Below, piece by piece: positions 1 to 15,591 of a stretch of 64,000 nt of DNA. The stretch lies in NCBI GenBank assembly GCA_010093705.1, contig MU006094.1, positions 1,029,550 to 1,093,549 of the forward strand. Direction: 5' to 3'. Origin of the DNA: Patellaria atrata CBS 101060 (taxonomy: Eukaryota; Ascomycota; Dothideomycetes; Patellariales; Patellariaceae). Position numbers and translations under genes: made by a program. Each line of letters opens with the position of its first letter. Within the stretch, counting starts at the first letter, position 1. The notes below the pieces were generated by a model, which was not told the origin of the DNA, searched no databases, and worked only from the letters and a program-made list of their open reading frames with translations.

Positions 1-1144
1 ATTGAAGCGCAGCATTGGTAGCAGATGCTTGAAGTTTGGGCATGATGTAATCTCTAGTCCAAGGGGCAACCTTAGTCGTAGCGGCCATCCAGCGCGCAAG
101 ATAGGCTTTGAAAGAACGTTGATCGACGTCGCATTTGCCGTTGGGTTCGCAGGCTACCTCGAACATAACGTTCGTATTATCCTTGAAGAAAACAGATGTT
201 CCCTCAAGGATTCCCTGCGTCCGCTGGCGCCAGACGTCTGACTCGGTCTGATATTATTAGTAAGGCCCCAGCTTGATTCTCTGTGATAACTTACAATATT
301 CCACATGGTTGCGGCTCCTAGCAAGTACACACCGGCATTGTAGCTCCATTGGATGTGATTGACTCTTGTGCAATTGATTAAATCATCGGATCCGTCGAAG
401 AAATGCCACCGCTCGTTCATCAAACCAACATTCTGAGTCCACTCGAATGCCCTCGTGGCCCATTCCGCATAAGTCTGGTTACCGGTGTATTTGGCTAAAC
501 GAGCGGCCATGTTAAAGAAGCAACCATTAGAAATGGTGTTCTTATAGTTATAACCATTATTGAAAGTGAAGATTTGCCATTTCAGCCCACCACCGCAAGT
601 GCTATTATCCCAACGAGGAATCTGTGTGTGAACAACAGCTTGAGCTAAAGCGAGCCAATCTGGTTGATCGTCCGGAGGTGAAGGGAAGTTGACTTCAGCA
701 GCTTGTAGAGCTGCTAGACCCCAGAATGCTTGATCGTCGTTACCCAAAGTTCGTGACTGATTTGGTGGCATATAATCATTATTAGGCCCAACTTGGAACA
801 ACATAGCTTGTTTAGTGATCTCGTTATAGGTCTCGTCTCCTGTGTAATACCAGTAATCCACCAACGACCCGAACATAGCGCCTGCTTCCCACCAGTAGTA
901 TGGATCCGGGAGATTGCCTGGTACGTCGCCGGTATTGTTTCCAGTGTAGTATTTGACCATGCCATATGCTACCTCGCTCGCTGCTTTCTTGATGGAGTCT
1001 GGACGTAACAAAGGACATTAGAATTGTCTCACCCGGTGTAGAGTTTACTGGGAGGTGCTTACCATCAGACCCTAAGTCTAAGTCGATTCCCTTTACTGCG
1101 GACATGCCCAGCAGGGCCGCCGAGGCTAAACTGCGCAATTTCAT
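1..1144 (-). CDS. DFG5/DCW1-family mannan endo-1,6-alpha-mannosidase (GH76), C-terminus cut by window edge
   Basis: Family role: GH76 enzymes of the Dfg5/Dcw1 type act at the plasma membrane and wall and transfer GPI proteins to the cell-wall glucan. Seen: ATG at 1144, a short hydrophobic signal peptide ([19 protein letters not shown]), then the GH76 core. The paired catalytic aspartates are D115-D116 in GNDDQAFW. The family signatures [15 protein letters not shown] and KAYLARWMA follow in the last exon. Exons are 1063-1144, 295-998 and <1-247. The two introns (999-1062 and 248-294) have GTAAG donors and CAG acceptors, and both junctions restore family sequence. Several N-x-S/T sites fit a secreted glycoprotein. 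The 3' end, where a GPI signal would lie, is outside the window, so GPI anchoring is inferred from the family. It is divergently arranged with the Snc1 gene. I cannot separate Dfg5 from Dcw1 by eye. Confidence 0.93.
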
Positions 1145-2609
1145 GTTCTGACTGTGAAGGTTTGTTTTGTCTCCTTTGAAGAACAAGAATGGAGGTTCCG
1201 CAAGGTTTGGTCAAAGGATATGATCAACGCACAGCGCTGAAAGAATACCGGGTAGTGATTCGAGCGGAGCAATGGCACAACTTGGAGGTTAGGAAGACTA
1301 TTCGAAGATAATACAAATACGCACACTTCAACACAAAACGAAGCGAGGGAAATGAAGGCGCGGGCGGCAAAAGCGACGGTGAGGCTAAACGGAAACCTGG
1401 GAAGCGACCGAAGAGCGACTGTGTCTTTGCGAGTGCAAAAGAAACCCACGATCGCTAAGTTATTAAAGACGTATTCATGTGTCGTAGAAGGATGTTGAAA
1501 GAGTGTAAAAGCAGTGGTATGCTTTGAGTGGAAATGTAAACCTGCTTTCGATCAGGGGCCGGGCCTGGGGTGTGATTATGGATGAACACTATGGGTCTAG
1601 TTTCTTGGCTCCGAGGCTCTGCGCAATGACTACTATAAACAGAAGCACAACTCCCGTCAGTAGCAATAACTGTCACAGCGATGACAGGATACAACTAAGG
1701 GAAGGTATTTCAAGGCGTGTTAAACAGTGTGGACGAAGTGTTCGATATTTTGAGAGAACGATCAGTTGCATTTGAGATTCTAGTTCTAGAGTTGACCACT
1801 TTTTTTTCTTTCTGAAGCGCCAGTTGTTTGGAAAGTGCATCAGCTGGGCAACCAAAACAGATCTCTTGGAAGTCGAAGAAACTCTGCGAAAGGGAAATGT
1901 CACGGGAATTGATTTTCGTTCCACCTACTTGCGTTGATACACCGTTCATTAATTCAAAGAGTCTTTCTGAGGTTCTCGTATCTCAAACCAGGAGGCACAT
2001 GATTATATTATTATCCATACAGTTGCGGGGTACTGTACATTGTCCTCTTATACAGTATAGTACAGTAGATGCGTTAGCATAGGCACAGAAAGCGAATATT
2101 TTAGATAAAGAATGGATGTTGATGTACAATAACTGTGCAGAGTACAAATTATTAAAACAAATTCGAGGCGCCTTCGCAAAGTATTCGCGGCTTTCATGGT
2201 TTGCCACGGGCGTCAACTGCACCGCCTACCAAGATTGCTCAGCTCCGAGTGGTCACGTGATTCGTACTTTGCAGCTGAAGTGAACTGCTGTTATTCTTGG
2301 TCGCTGGCTCACAAATCCTGACAATCTTTATTCAACCTCATCACCATCCTACCAACAAAGCCAGATTTCTACATTTTCCCTTCTCTGTGATACCCATTGA
2401 AGCTCGGCGTCTCCGCTCAGCTTCTTCCATTGTTTACGATCGGTCAGCCACTTCAGAACTAACGTCGACAACGTAATATCTCGCTTCCACAATCTTCCTA
2501 ACGCTCACTCTCCACGCCTTACGAAAGACCACCTCCCATCGGTCGCGCAACTCGACGACCCTTATTTACGAGCCGCGTACATTCAACAACTTAACGAACA
2601 AATCACAAA
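1145..2609. other. Divergent intergenic region between the GH76 and Snc1 genes
   Basis: There is no supported gene here. The last 300 bases before the Snc1 start are rich in C and T, with several CAAC-type stretches, as expected for a fungal promoter and 5' leader. Open frames on both strands are short and unlike any family I know. Confidence 0.6.
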
Positions 2610-3396
2610 ATGGCCGACCGCGAGCAGCCGTACGACCCTTACATTCCAGCTGGAGGAAATCCCGGTGCGGGAGGAAGTCAAGGAACAAATGGCAACCACC
2701 GTACAGCGGCGCTTCAAGCGGTAGGTGATCCCATATTTTCTATAGCAAAGAAGATATCGTAAAATTATTTTGTTCTGCGAACGAGAGATGTTTCATGCAT
2801 CCGAATCCTCCGATGAAAGGAGTTACAGCATGGGATGAAGTTGACATCACGATGACTTATCCTCGAATGATGATCGCATCCGCTTCTACTTTTTGGATAT
2901 GGGAGGATACTGGAATCTATAAGAGCACTTCTGTGTGCCAATATACAAAGCAACTCCGACCTTGAGCTTTTCGCGCGACCATTGATTCCGTTCTCATCAG
3001 TAATACCCTACACACCTCCATTCATACCACTTCTCTTCATGTTTTTCTTGAGAATATGAGAACTAGACTAACACGATATTGTAGGAAATTGACAGCACCG
3101 TCGGTATCATGCGTGATAACATCAACAAAGTATCGGAACGTGGCGAGCGTCTAGATTCCCTCCAAGACAAGACCGACAATCTTGCAGTATCTGCTCAAGG
3201 TTTCCGACGTGGTGCCAACCGTGTTCGCAAGCAGATGTGGTGGAAGGATATGAAGATGCGCATGTGGTTGATATTGGGCATCGTCATTCTCCTCGTCATC
3301 ATTATCGTGCCTTCAGGTAAGATCAAATGCTCATAAGGGAACAACCCTCCCTTGAGGAATATACTAATGATACATGCAGTCGTTGCCACCAGGTAA
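2610..3396 (+). CDS. SNC1: Synaptobrevin / VAMP R-SNARE (Snc1-like), three exons
   Basis: Role from the family: an R-SNARE on secretory vesicles that pairs with plasma-membrane Q-SNAREs in exocytosis, important for hyphal tip growth. Seen: exons 2610-2720, 3085-3316 and 3380-3396 encode 119 aa. The N-terminus is short and rich in Gly, Pro and Asn. The SNARE heptads run from about residue 38 to 95, with the zero-layer arginine at R56 ([10 protein letters not shown]). The juxtamembrane [13 protein letters not shown] follows, then one C-terminal membrane anchor ([15 protein letters not shown]). The last exon is only 17 nt and supplies the end of the anchor (VVATR, stop). Intron 1 is long (364 nt) and intron 2 is 64 nt; both have GT-AG ends. 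The start is the first ATG after a long CT-rich leader and gives the usual family length. Confidence 0.95.
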
Positions 3397-7626
<4,230 letters not shown>

Positions 7627-8632
7627 ATGCTAACCCTTTTTTTCTTTTTTCAGAAAACATGAACCTATCTCTCGGGTACGGCGAGTATGATGGTATCCCG
7701 CTCGATTAGAATTTCGACTTTTTGAACTATCGAACTAGAACTGTTATGCTTAATCCGTTGATACCCGAATCGTATATACACCCACACTTCATTTTTACTT
7801 CACGAAAAGTTATGACATAGAGGAGGTCCTACACTTGGGCTAGGATTTTTGATTTACATTTTTTTAGGTAGAGAGCGAAGGAAGTATGTCAGGGTGATGA
7901 GGAGACGGCGCACCATTTGTAAATGGGATGATGGGAGATTGTCGTTTTGTGCTTAACTTGTATATAGACCTGCACTTCAAAAAGTTTCAAACCCGCCAGA
8001 CCTTTGCGCTCTTTTCTAGCATACCTTATGCGTGATTGTATATGGGTGGCTACCTCATGTTAGAGGCTAGAAATGTTATCAGGAGGTTATAGTAAGGCAG
8101 TAGCGGAGTGTCGTCGTACGTTGAGTTCTTTCATACCTTGGGTTGATTTCGTCACCTCTCTCCCCTCTTTCTCCAATCTCTTAGGTCCTCTCTCTCTCGT
8201 TTCTCGTCTCTCATCCGTCTCTCCTCTCATTCCGTTCAACTTTCTTATCTCGGGGTCTGTTCTAAGACTCATATCACTTCCTTTACCACGGCTGGCACTT
8301 TTCGTTGCTTGTATTCATGCTGCCCATACTCACTGGCGCATATATGATATGGAATATCGATGACTATTTAAGCTACGTATGTGCGCGGTTATAACTTGCA
8401 GGCTATTTGTGCACTTTAGTCCATTGTATACAGCGGAGTTGCAACCCTTTTTAAGAGCATGTTCAAACCTGGCGGAGTTACATACCTTTAGCGGTGATGA
8501 ACCTGCTATTTGAAGCTCATTCATGTTAATTGCTTACCACTGATCTCAAATATCATTGTATTCTGTCTACATATCTCTCCTCCTTTTTCTCCTCTTGTAT
8601 CAGCACAGCTAATATTTCATCATCCCACCATC
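7627..8632. other. Intergenic region 3' of Arg5,6
   Basis: It begins with the likely Arg5,6 3' UTR (T-rich run at about 7637-7652). A strongly pyrimidine-biased stretch on the plus strand follows at about 8150-8240 (CTCTC-rich). No gene seen. Confidence 0.55.
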
Positions 8633-10007
8633 TCAGAATACCATCCTTACACCACGTTGCCACTCGCCGATATCTTCACTGAAGGGCTCCAAAATACCTT
8701 TGAACAAAGTAAGCGCCTCTTTCCATGACATATCCATCCCCATACCTAGTGAGCAAAGATGAAACGTCGCACTCGGCCTGGTCGAATGCAAAACGTGCCA
8801 AATCACTCCCTCCTTTAGTATGTACTTCTTCAGCAAGAAGTTCATCATCTTCACTAACCGCTTTCACGTCATTATAGATATCGCCCATTTTTGCAGTCAC
8901 CAGGGACGGTCCAATCGCCTCATAGGCCGGGACGATACAAGCAAAGCTCCAGTCAATTATCCCAGTAATGTTGAACTCTTCGTCAACGAAAATATGGTCG
9001 CCTTTGTCATCCATGTGCTTAAGGAAGAAAGGACCATTGTTGAGCTCTGGATCGAACGGGTTAAGTCCGTTTATAGCCAGCCGCTCCAGGCGTTTGAATA
9101 TGACGTACGCATTCACCCTGTAGCGCGAAAATAGTTGACCAGAGGAAATAAGGGACAGATACTCTTGCGCCCGGGATGTGTAGTACACCTTTCTATTGTT
9201 GAACAGGCCTAGGTATGCTAAAGTGCCCGTCCGATCACCAACTATAGGTCCAATAGTGGGTTTTCCACGTGGATTCAGCGTCAGGGATCCAATGCGCTCG
9301 AACGGATGCTAGTGAATGGTGTTGAAGATACTAGCCAACTGGCTGTATACCTTCTCCCTCTGCGTCTTCGACCCACCCAACTGGCTAAACGCTCGGCCAG
9401 GCAGCTCATCGATCAGCATAAAAGCAGCACCAACGTCATTACCGGGGCCATTTCGAAGGCCATAATCATGAACCTTGGGTGCAGGGATAACCACAGATTC
9501 CAACCATTTAAGAGGGGGTGCATTCACTTTGAAGGATATCGTTGCTGAGCTTGTCCAAAAAAGAAGTGAAATTCTGACGGAGGAGGCGCGCCAGCCAGAC
9601 TGACCCGTCCACAAACAGAATGCGAAGATGCACATGCATGCCACCCATTCGCGACCTCCCTAAGAAATCTGCCTCGTCCAACTTACATTCGTCGCACTGG
9701 TTGCATTCCGAGGCTCGCCGAAGGAGGTTCTCATCTTTCACTTTGGCACAGAGGCTTTCCAGCGCTTGGGTTAGAGCAGCGTCCCAAGCAGCGTCACTAA
9801 GCGGTTCTTTCTAAAGGAACGTTAACCGGAACCTAAGACGGAAAATTTAGTGTTACGGACGAGACAACAATGAAGGGTGGATAGTGAATGAGTAGCACAA
9901 AAGTGCTGAGTGCAATGTTCGCAGTTGCTTATGTCAATCGCTGCAGGATTCGGGCATTCGAGAATACAACAACTCCAAAAACGATGGTCGTGCGCTTGAT
10001 GAGACAT
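8633..10007 (-). pseudogene. Broken zinc-finger plus aminoglycoside-phosphotransferase-like (APH fold) gene
   Basis: Family: fungal kinase-fold 'phosphotransferase enzyme family' proteins of unknown substrate. Many carry a small AN1-like Cys/His finger at the N-terminus. Seen, reading the minus strand: ATG at 10007, then the finger (CILECPNP, CEHCTQHFC, THSLSTLHCC). A likely small intron joins this to a helix-rich N-lobe (LSDAAWDAALTQALESL). The N-lobe continues with VHLRILFVDGSVWLAR, APKVHDYGLR and LIDELPGRAF, then the C-lobe catalytic signature FVDEEFNITGIIDWSFA. The family sequence is collinear but the frame is not. There is a frame change near 9521, an in-frame TAG near 9314 (after FNTIH) and two further frame changes near 8745-8785 before the C-terminal EALTLFKGILEPF. 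At least four lesions make this a dead gene; introns cannot explain all of them. The finger-N-lobe junction uses a poor donor and is uncertain. Confidence 0.85.
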
Positions 10008-10020
10008 GATGACTGAAATC

Positions 10021-10124
10021 GTAGAATAGTAACTGAATTTTTCTGGTGAGGTAAGCGTTATAAGTGTAAAAAAAGAACTTTAAGCCCTAACCTTCCTAGT
10101 CCTACAATAAAACTACTTGAAATA
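10021..10124 (+). repeat. Diverged direct repeat, copy A (upstream of the APH-like pseudogene)
   Basis: It begins GAATAGTAACTGAA and ends CTACTTGAAATA. It aligns with copy B at 11240-11338 at very roughly 70% by eye. In the better-aligned right half most differences are A here against G in copy B, or T against C. It lies just upstream of the pseudogene start, so it could be that gene's old promoter or leader. Confidence 0.7.
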
Positions 10125-10430
10125 CTAGTTTACTACTGCGTCGGGGAGCAGTGGGGAGACTGGAAAATAGTCCGCGCCTACGTGAAGTAAAATAGCTGCA
10201 TACCCCAGGTCTAGGGACTATATGTATAAACTACCAAGCACCACTCTTATCTCGTAAAGAGTCGAAGACTGTTTTCTTCCAGCTTTGGTACCTCGAAAAC
10301 CCTTCCGTCGAGCGTGAACGTTTGAAGTGAAACCGTCACTTTAAGCAAGTCAAGTCATTCCCCAAGCCCAAAGTACCACAGAGCTGACTCTACACTGTAG
10401 AAATAGAAGACTACCGACGATTCAGTCTCC

Positions 10431-10993
10431 ATGGTGCAGTCCCGCTTCTCCTCCTCCCAATACTTCTCTGACTCCTTCGTCGAAAGTGCCGGGGCCGTCC
10501 TTTTCCGCCTGTCCACCCGCGAAATATGCATCCTCCACCTCCTCTCCCGCGACGAATACGTCCTCCCTAAAGGCCGACGCAACTGCGGGGAGACGAGGCA
10601 GAACGCCGCTGTCCGTGAAGTCCGCGAAGAGACCGGGTACGTGTGCCGCATTCTCCCGGTAAACATATCGACCAGGAACCCTCCTGCGATGGAGACGGAG
10701 CACGTTCCTGATGAGCCGCGTTTGCACGAACACACGCGGGAACCTTTTGCGTTGCAGGTGAGGAGGTTAGGGGATGGGATGAAGGTTGTGTGGTGGTATG
10801 TTGCTGCTGTGAACGAGGAGGAAGGGTTGAATGAGGAAGCTTAGGAGGGGAGAGGTTTTGAGTCGAGTCTCATAGCTATACTGATGTGCTCGACAAATTG
10901 ACGTTCGCAATGGATAGAGTTATGGTTGAGAGGGCTATTGAGCTTGTGGAGGGGACTTACGGGGGTGGGGATACGGTAGCGGAGGGATCGTAG
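10431..10993 (+). pseudogene. Nudix hydrolase gene with intact Nudix box and broken C-terminal part
   Basis: Family: Nudix proteins hydrolyse nucleoside diphosphates linked to another moiety; the substrate here is unknown. Seen: ATG at 10431 opens a 137-codon frame. It has AGAVLFRL at 20-27 and YVLPKG before the box. The Nudix box at residues 48-70 is complete and matches GX5EX7REUXEEXGU exactly (RRNCGETRQ, then REVREETGY). The frame stops at 10842-10844 (TAG). Family-like sequence continues beyond it: GRGFESSL in the same frame, then in another frame VLDKLTFAMDRVMVERAIEL, ending at 10993. The minimum damage is therefore one stop and one frame change. A small intron with a weak GTTGAA donor near 10827 could rescue it, so death is probable, not certain. 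The truncated 137-aa protein might still fold. Confidence 0.75.
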
Positions 10994-11239
10994 AGGTATA
11001 TATGATTGATTGTGTTTGAGAGGGAGGGAGATGGGGTATATGGGAATTATGAATTGTTGTGGTAACGGACTCGGTTTTCTGTTTTGATGTGTAATATGAA
11101 TTAACTGCCTAACCAGATATGAGATCTGCAGATAGAGAGGAAGGTGGTGGTGCTGGTTAAGACTAGATAGGTAACGTAACTGAATAGGGAAGTCAAATAA
11201 CGGTATAGGTTATGTTGGCCCTGCCGGCACCTAGGATTC

Positions 11240-11338
11240 ATGGAATAGTAACTGAAATGTTCTAGAGAGAATAAACAGTAGAAGAAAGGACTTCAAGGCC
11301 TCACCGTTCCGGTCCTGTCGATGAAGCTGCTTGGAATA
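11240..11338 (+). repeat. Diverged direct repeat, copy B
   Basis: Same orientation as copy A, about 1.2 kb away, beginning GGAATAGTAACTGAA and ending GCTGCTTGGAATA. It keeps G or C at many positions where copy A has A or T. There is no recognisable gene directly next to it, unlike copy A. Confidence 0.7.
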
Positions 11339-11560
11339 AAATAAAGGAGGGGAGATTGCGGCCGTACTTTACCATGGGAGATCAAAATCCTACACGAATA
11401 GGGATATATATATATATATTCATCTAAAGCCTCAAGCTTAAAGTCCAAATCCAACCCCTAAAGCCCAACCCTCCAAACCAAACCAAACCAAACGGCCCAG
11501 CGCTAACCGCCTGACAAAGCACAAAATCATCACCGAGGAAGAATGATAATCATGACTGAT

Positions 11561-11586
11561 CTGAACTGAACTGAACTGAACTGAAC
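11561..11586 (+). repeat. CTGAA pentanucleotide repeat
   Basis: About five head-to-tail copies of CTGAA, directly visible. Confidence 0.9.
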
Positions 11587-12123
11587 AGAAAATAGATGGC
11601 CTAATATGATACACGATATACAATACACAATACACGAATCCTTTCCCCCCGGTATACAGCATACTAAATACCCATACTCGACTCCATCGGCTCGAAGCCT
11701 AAGCTCTTAAGTGGAGACCGGAGTAGTGTTCGAGCCTACGGTACCAACGGGGCAGACTGCACCCAACCGATAAACCCGAGCAGCAGTACGGACCGGTGCA
11801 GAATCCATGACAATCGAGCATAAAGACATCGGGGCAGTTTTCAAAACCGCAAGATGCAATTAGCAATCCAGGTCCAGACGTAAGGGTGAAAACGACAAGT
11901 ATGATAAACCTGGAGGCGTGAAGACTATATCGGGATACACGCGTGAAATAACATATCACTTGACATCCTGAAGAGCGCCCAGTGTAACCGAACTTAGATT
12001 TGACCAAATTTCCGTAGTGAATGGCCCTAGGTCTACTCCTAGAGGTCAAAATACGTCTACACCCGGGGGAAGAAGTCTTCAACATCCCCTTCCATTATCT
12101 AAAACGCACGAACACTCTCATCC

Positions 12124-13920
12124 TTACCCCTCCTTCTTCCCCAACATAGCCTTAGGACCATAACAACAACTTGGATCATTAGGATCAACGCTCTGTCTCC
12201 TAACCTCTTCCCTGACGAGACCCTCGATCTCCGCCTTCCGCTCCCCCGCGCCTCTGAAGCTCTTCCTCCCCCTAACGAACCAGTCCACGCCCATGATACA
12301 CACGACGACGAAATACACCGCGGAGACATAGTTCATGGAGCCGGCGGTAGCGGGGTAGGTGTACGGGAAAGAGTACATGATGACTGTAAAAGCGGTCCAG
12401 ACGAGCAGGACGACGTTCGCGACGAGGCCGATGGGTCCGAGCCAGAAGGGGCCGGGGGCGATGTTTTTGCGGCCGCGGATCAGGAGACAGGCGGTCGGGA
12501 CGCTGTAGGAGAGGTAGAGCAGGACGATGCAGGCTGTGATCATGCTATCGGGACGTTGTTAGTGCTGGACTCTGAGGTGCTTTGGTTTGGGGGTTAGGGG
12601 GCACGTACGAGTTGAATGCGGTGTAACTGCCTAAATAGAGACATCCCACACAGGCGACGATGAAGGTGGTGGCTGTATGTGCGTAGAGTGGGACACCGAG
12701 CTGCGGGTGCACTTTTTTAAGGAATTGGTGGCCGGGGAGTCCTTTGTCTCGGGCGAAGCTCCATGCTAGTCTGGATTGCCAGGTATGGCTCGCGACTAAG
12801 CAGCCAAAGCCTGTAGCCAGAATTAGGGATTCCAGAGCGATCGCACCTGCTTTACTGCTGGTAGCGCGGTAGAAGAGTTCGAGGATGGGGACGAGAGTGG
12901 GTGTTGCGACAAGTTCGTTGAAATCGCCGACGATGCTGAAGAACATTGCAATGGAGTAGGTCCAGGAGGTGATGAATCCGATGGCGACTGTGCCGAGGAT
13001 GGCGATTGGGATCATACGTTCAGGACGGTGAACTTCCTCGGCGAGATGGGTCGCACAGTCAAGGCAAGCGAATGACCAATTGGTGTTGATGAGACCCACA
13101 AGGAAGGCGATGCCGGATTGGCTCCATCCAGTGTTGTTGATAAATGTGGCGAAGACGAATTTGGCTTGCTGGTGTGTTGGAGCTACTGACGGAACGGTGA
13201 TTCCAATGATAAGGAAGGAGATAAGAGAGGTGTATAGAGTGATTTGGGCCAGTATTGGGAGATGGCGGTTATAGGTGTTGAAGAAATAGCAAAAGAGATT
13301 GGAAAGCTGGTAAGCTACGAAGACCATCCAGGATTTGATCTCCCTTGAAGAAGTCAGATGTTGGACTCAAAGAAGTAGAATCACACATATCAAAAGGAAT
13401 CAACTCACAAGTCTGGATGTGACAATTGCCAGCAACCGACCAAAGCGCTTCCTAAAGCCAAAGCCACACTAGCAGAGGTAAAGATAGATCCAGCGAGAGC
13501 AAACCATCCAGTTAGGTAACTCGCAAATCTAGCATACTTCTTGGGTGCCAGCTCGTTGGCCCAGAAATACTGACCGCCAGCATTCGGCATAGCACTCGAG
13601 AGTTCGGATAATGTGATACCTACGCATGTTGAAATGCAAGTTATGATGATGATGCCGTAAATGATGAGAAGAGGTCCACCAGAGTTGATACCGGTAACGA
13701 GAGCAGCGGAGATACCGAACCAGGAGTTCGTGAGGGAGAAACCGACACCCAGGACAGCCCAGACAGAGTAATTACGGCGTAGGTCCTGGGTATAACCCAT
13801 CTCGGCGAGTTTGAGGGCATCTTCATCGAGGAGGGCCCTGTTCGGACTATCTCCTGGGGTACGTGAAGTGACACCTACGACCTTCTCCTCCTCCATTGAA
13901 GATATATCTGTTTGAGACAT
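12124..13920 (-). CDS. APC-superfamily amino acid / choline / GABA-type permease, three exons
   Basis: Role from the family: a plasma-membrane or vacuolar symporter for small amines or amino acids. Fungal relatives include the GABA permease Uga4 and the choline carrier Hnm1. Seen: exons 13409-13920, 12609-13343 and 12124-12544 encode 555 aa. The introns are 65 and 64 nt with GTGAGT and GTACGT donors. The cytosolic N-terminus leads into the family entry segment (MGYTQDLRRNYSVWAVLG) and the first membrane helix. SELSSAMPNAGGQYFWANEL is the typical helix-3 region. About 11-12 hydrophobic segments follow, with HLAEEVHRPERMIP after helix 7 and a soluble C-terminal tail. I chose the ATG at 13920 (MSQTDISS), not an in-frame ATG 42 codons upstream, because it gives the usual family N-terminus. 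Substrate cannot be assigned from sequence alone. Confidence 0.93.
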
Positions 13921-14910
13921 GAGTGATCGACTGAAGCTTCGAAGTCTCTTTAAAATCCAACGCTCATATATGGATGTAGTAAGCCAAGGACCCGTGCGTG
14001 AGAGAGACGTGCTCTTTCCCTGAATAGGTGTGGAGAAATAAGCCAAATACCCCAGATAGGTACGACCTTAATGACTGGAATGGGGAAGTGATACAGTCAG
14101 ATGTCCTCGTGTAAGCACCCGACGATATTGAGATCTTGAACTGCCGCGGCGTCGTACAAGTATGCCGTGATGCAGTAAGGTACAATATAACAACACAGTG
14201 AAGTACACGGGACCCCTTAACGATAACAAAGACAACACACAACCGCGAAACCACGAAATAGTTCAGAATAGAGCAGAAGCTGGGAAAAGCTCGAATTCGA
14301 AATGAAACGGACATGATCGGGACGAAGAGCGAGATATATAAACTTACCCAGCAGCAGAGTCAACAGCTACTTTGGAAATCCAGTGGAGCGGATATGCCTA
14401 CCGAATCTGTACGATGTGGTAGGTTCAGATGATCCAATGTCGTTCCTCCAATTCCTGCAAAAAGCTACAAAGTACGAACGGGCATTTTCATCCCGTCCCC
14501 CATCACCTGTGAATCTGGGTCCAACTTTCGTTTGTCAAATACTCGTCGTCCAAAAACGCCTCCACCTGCGCAATTTTACCTACAAAGTTCCCGATCTCTC
14601 GGTATCGCTCGTCCAGGGGGTTGAGCAAAACGTGGATTGGGGCGGCCTTAAAGGTGACCTTCCTTCTGTTCGTTACCCTACCTTAGCTCTATCACCCACC
14701 TGCGAACAGCTGCGGAGGAACATGCCTCGTGTTGATGTCGACGAATGCGGGATGGCAGGAATTCGCTAAACTCCAGACTCCAGAAATCAAGACGACGTGG
14801 AGTTTTCTGTTCACGGCCCGCTGCGTGCTTCGGCCGGGTCAGCTACCTACCATTAAACCATCCCCACCGACTTTAAATAATCAGATATCAAAGTCAACGA
14901 ACACATTCTA
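13921..14910. other. Upstream region of the permease, no supported gene
   Basis: The first 400 bases should be the permease promoter. An open plus frame at 14383-14769 has no family resemblance and no clear start context, so I do not call it. Confidence 0.5.
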
Positions 14911-14913
14911 CAG

Positions 14914-15267
14914 GTCGATATCGCGTCTAAGCAACTTAAGTCCCTCGACCTGGATCTCTTGTCTGCCCTATCCCTCTCGGCCCAAAGCTTGAACTCCTCG
15001 TTGGAACCACGCCGCACCAGTCCTCCACCTGCTATCACCACTATCAACCCGTTATCTACACTACCTTCCAGACTTCCCAACCGCCACCTATCGTTATTAT
15101 TTCAACCCTACCTTACCAAACCCATCCCCAAGCAGGTTCCCCCATGGCGCAAGCCACAAGCCCTTATCAAGCTTTCCCCAAGCTCCATATTCGTCCGTCC
15201 TCTCCCTTCCTCTCTACAAATCCACAACATCACTTCACAAACACCCCAAAACATCAACAGACCTTAA
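14914..15267 (+). other. Possible orphan or decayed exon
   Basis: A TTCTACAG acceptor-like sequence ends at 14913 and is followed by an open frame. The frame begins with a leucine-rich helical stretch (SKQLKSLDLDLLSALSLSAQ) and then turns Pro/Ser-rich. The first 25 codons look protein-like. Downstream another frame looks equally good, which suggests decay. No upstream exon could be identified, and I do not recognise the product. Confidence 0.22.
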
Positions 15268-15591
15268 ATCAAAAACCTAAGTGACTTTACTAACAACGGG
15301 GACATAGCCCATTCGCGCTCCGTCCGCCCCGGTCCCCGCACTCGCGCTCGGTCCTCCTTATCGGGAGCGGTGAGCGACGTCTGCCAGACGAATCACAACC
15401 CGCTGCCGGATGTTCTGCTAATGTTCACCTAGGGCAGTATGGTCGTGTCGTACAAAGATATCATGGGGGCTGTATTCCTTCCACTGTAGAACTATAATCT
15501 CAGAGCTCGGAGATTTGAGGCAGTCTGTCCACTTGTTTCCATCAGCGCCAGAACCTTCTTCTTCTTCTTCCTTTTTTGTTTTTTTTTTTTT
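15268..15591. other. Spacer left of the assembly gap
   Basis: A short GC-rich tract lies at about 15310-15380 (CCGCCCCGG and CGCGCTCGG). A T-rich run at 15559-15591 ends directly at the gap. No gene seen. Confidence 0.5.

Larger units (their letters stand above)
10994..12123. other. Intergenic region with simple repeats, 3' of the permease
   Basis: It holds copy B of the direct repeat (11240-11338), an (AT)n run at 11405-11419 and a CTGAA pentamer repeated about five times at 11561-11586. No coding frame here looks like a known family. Confidence 0.55.
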
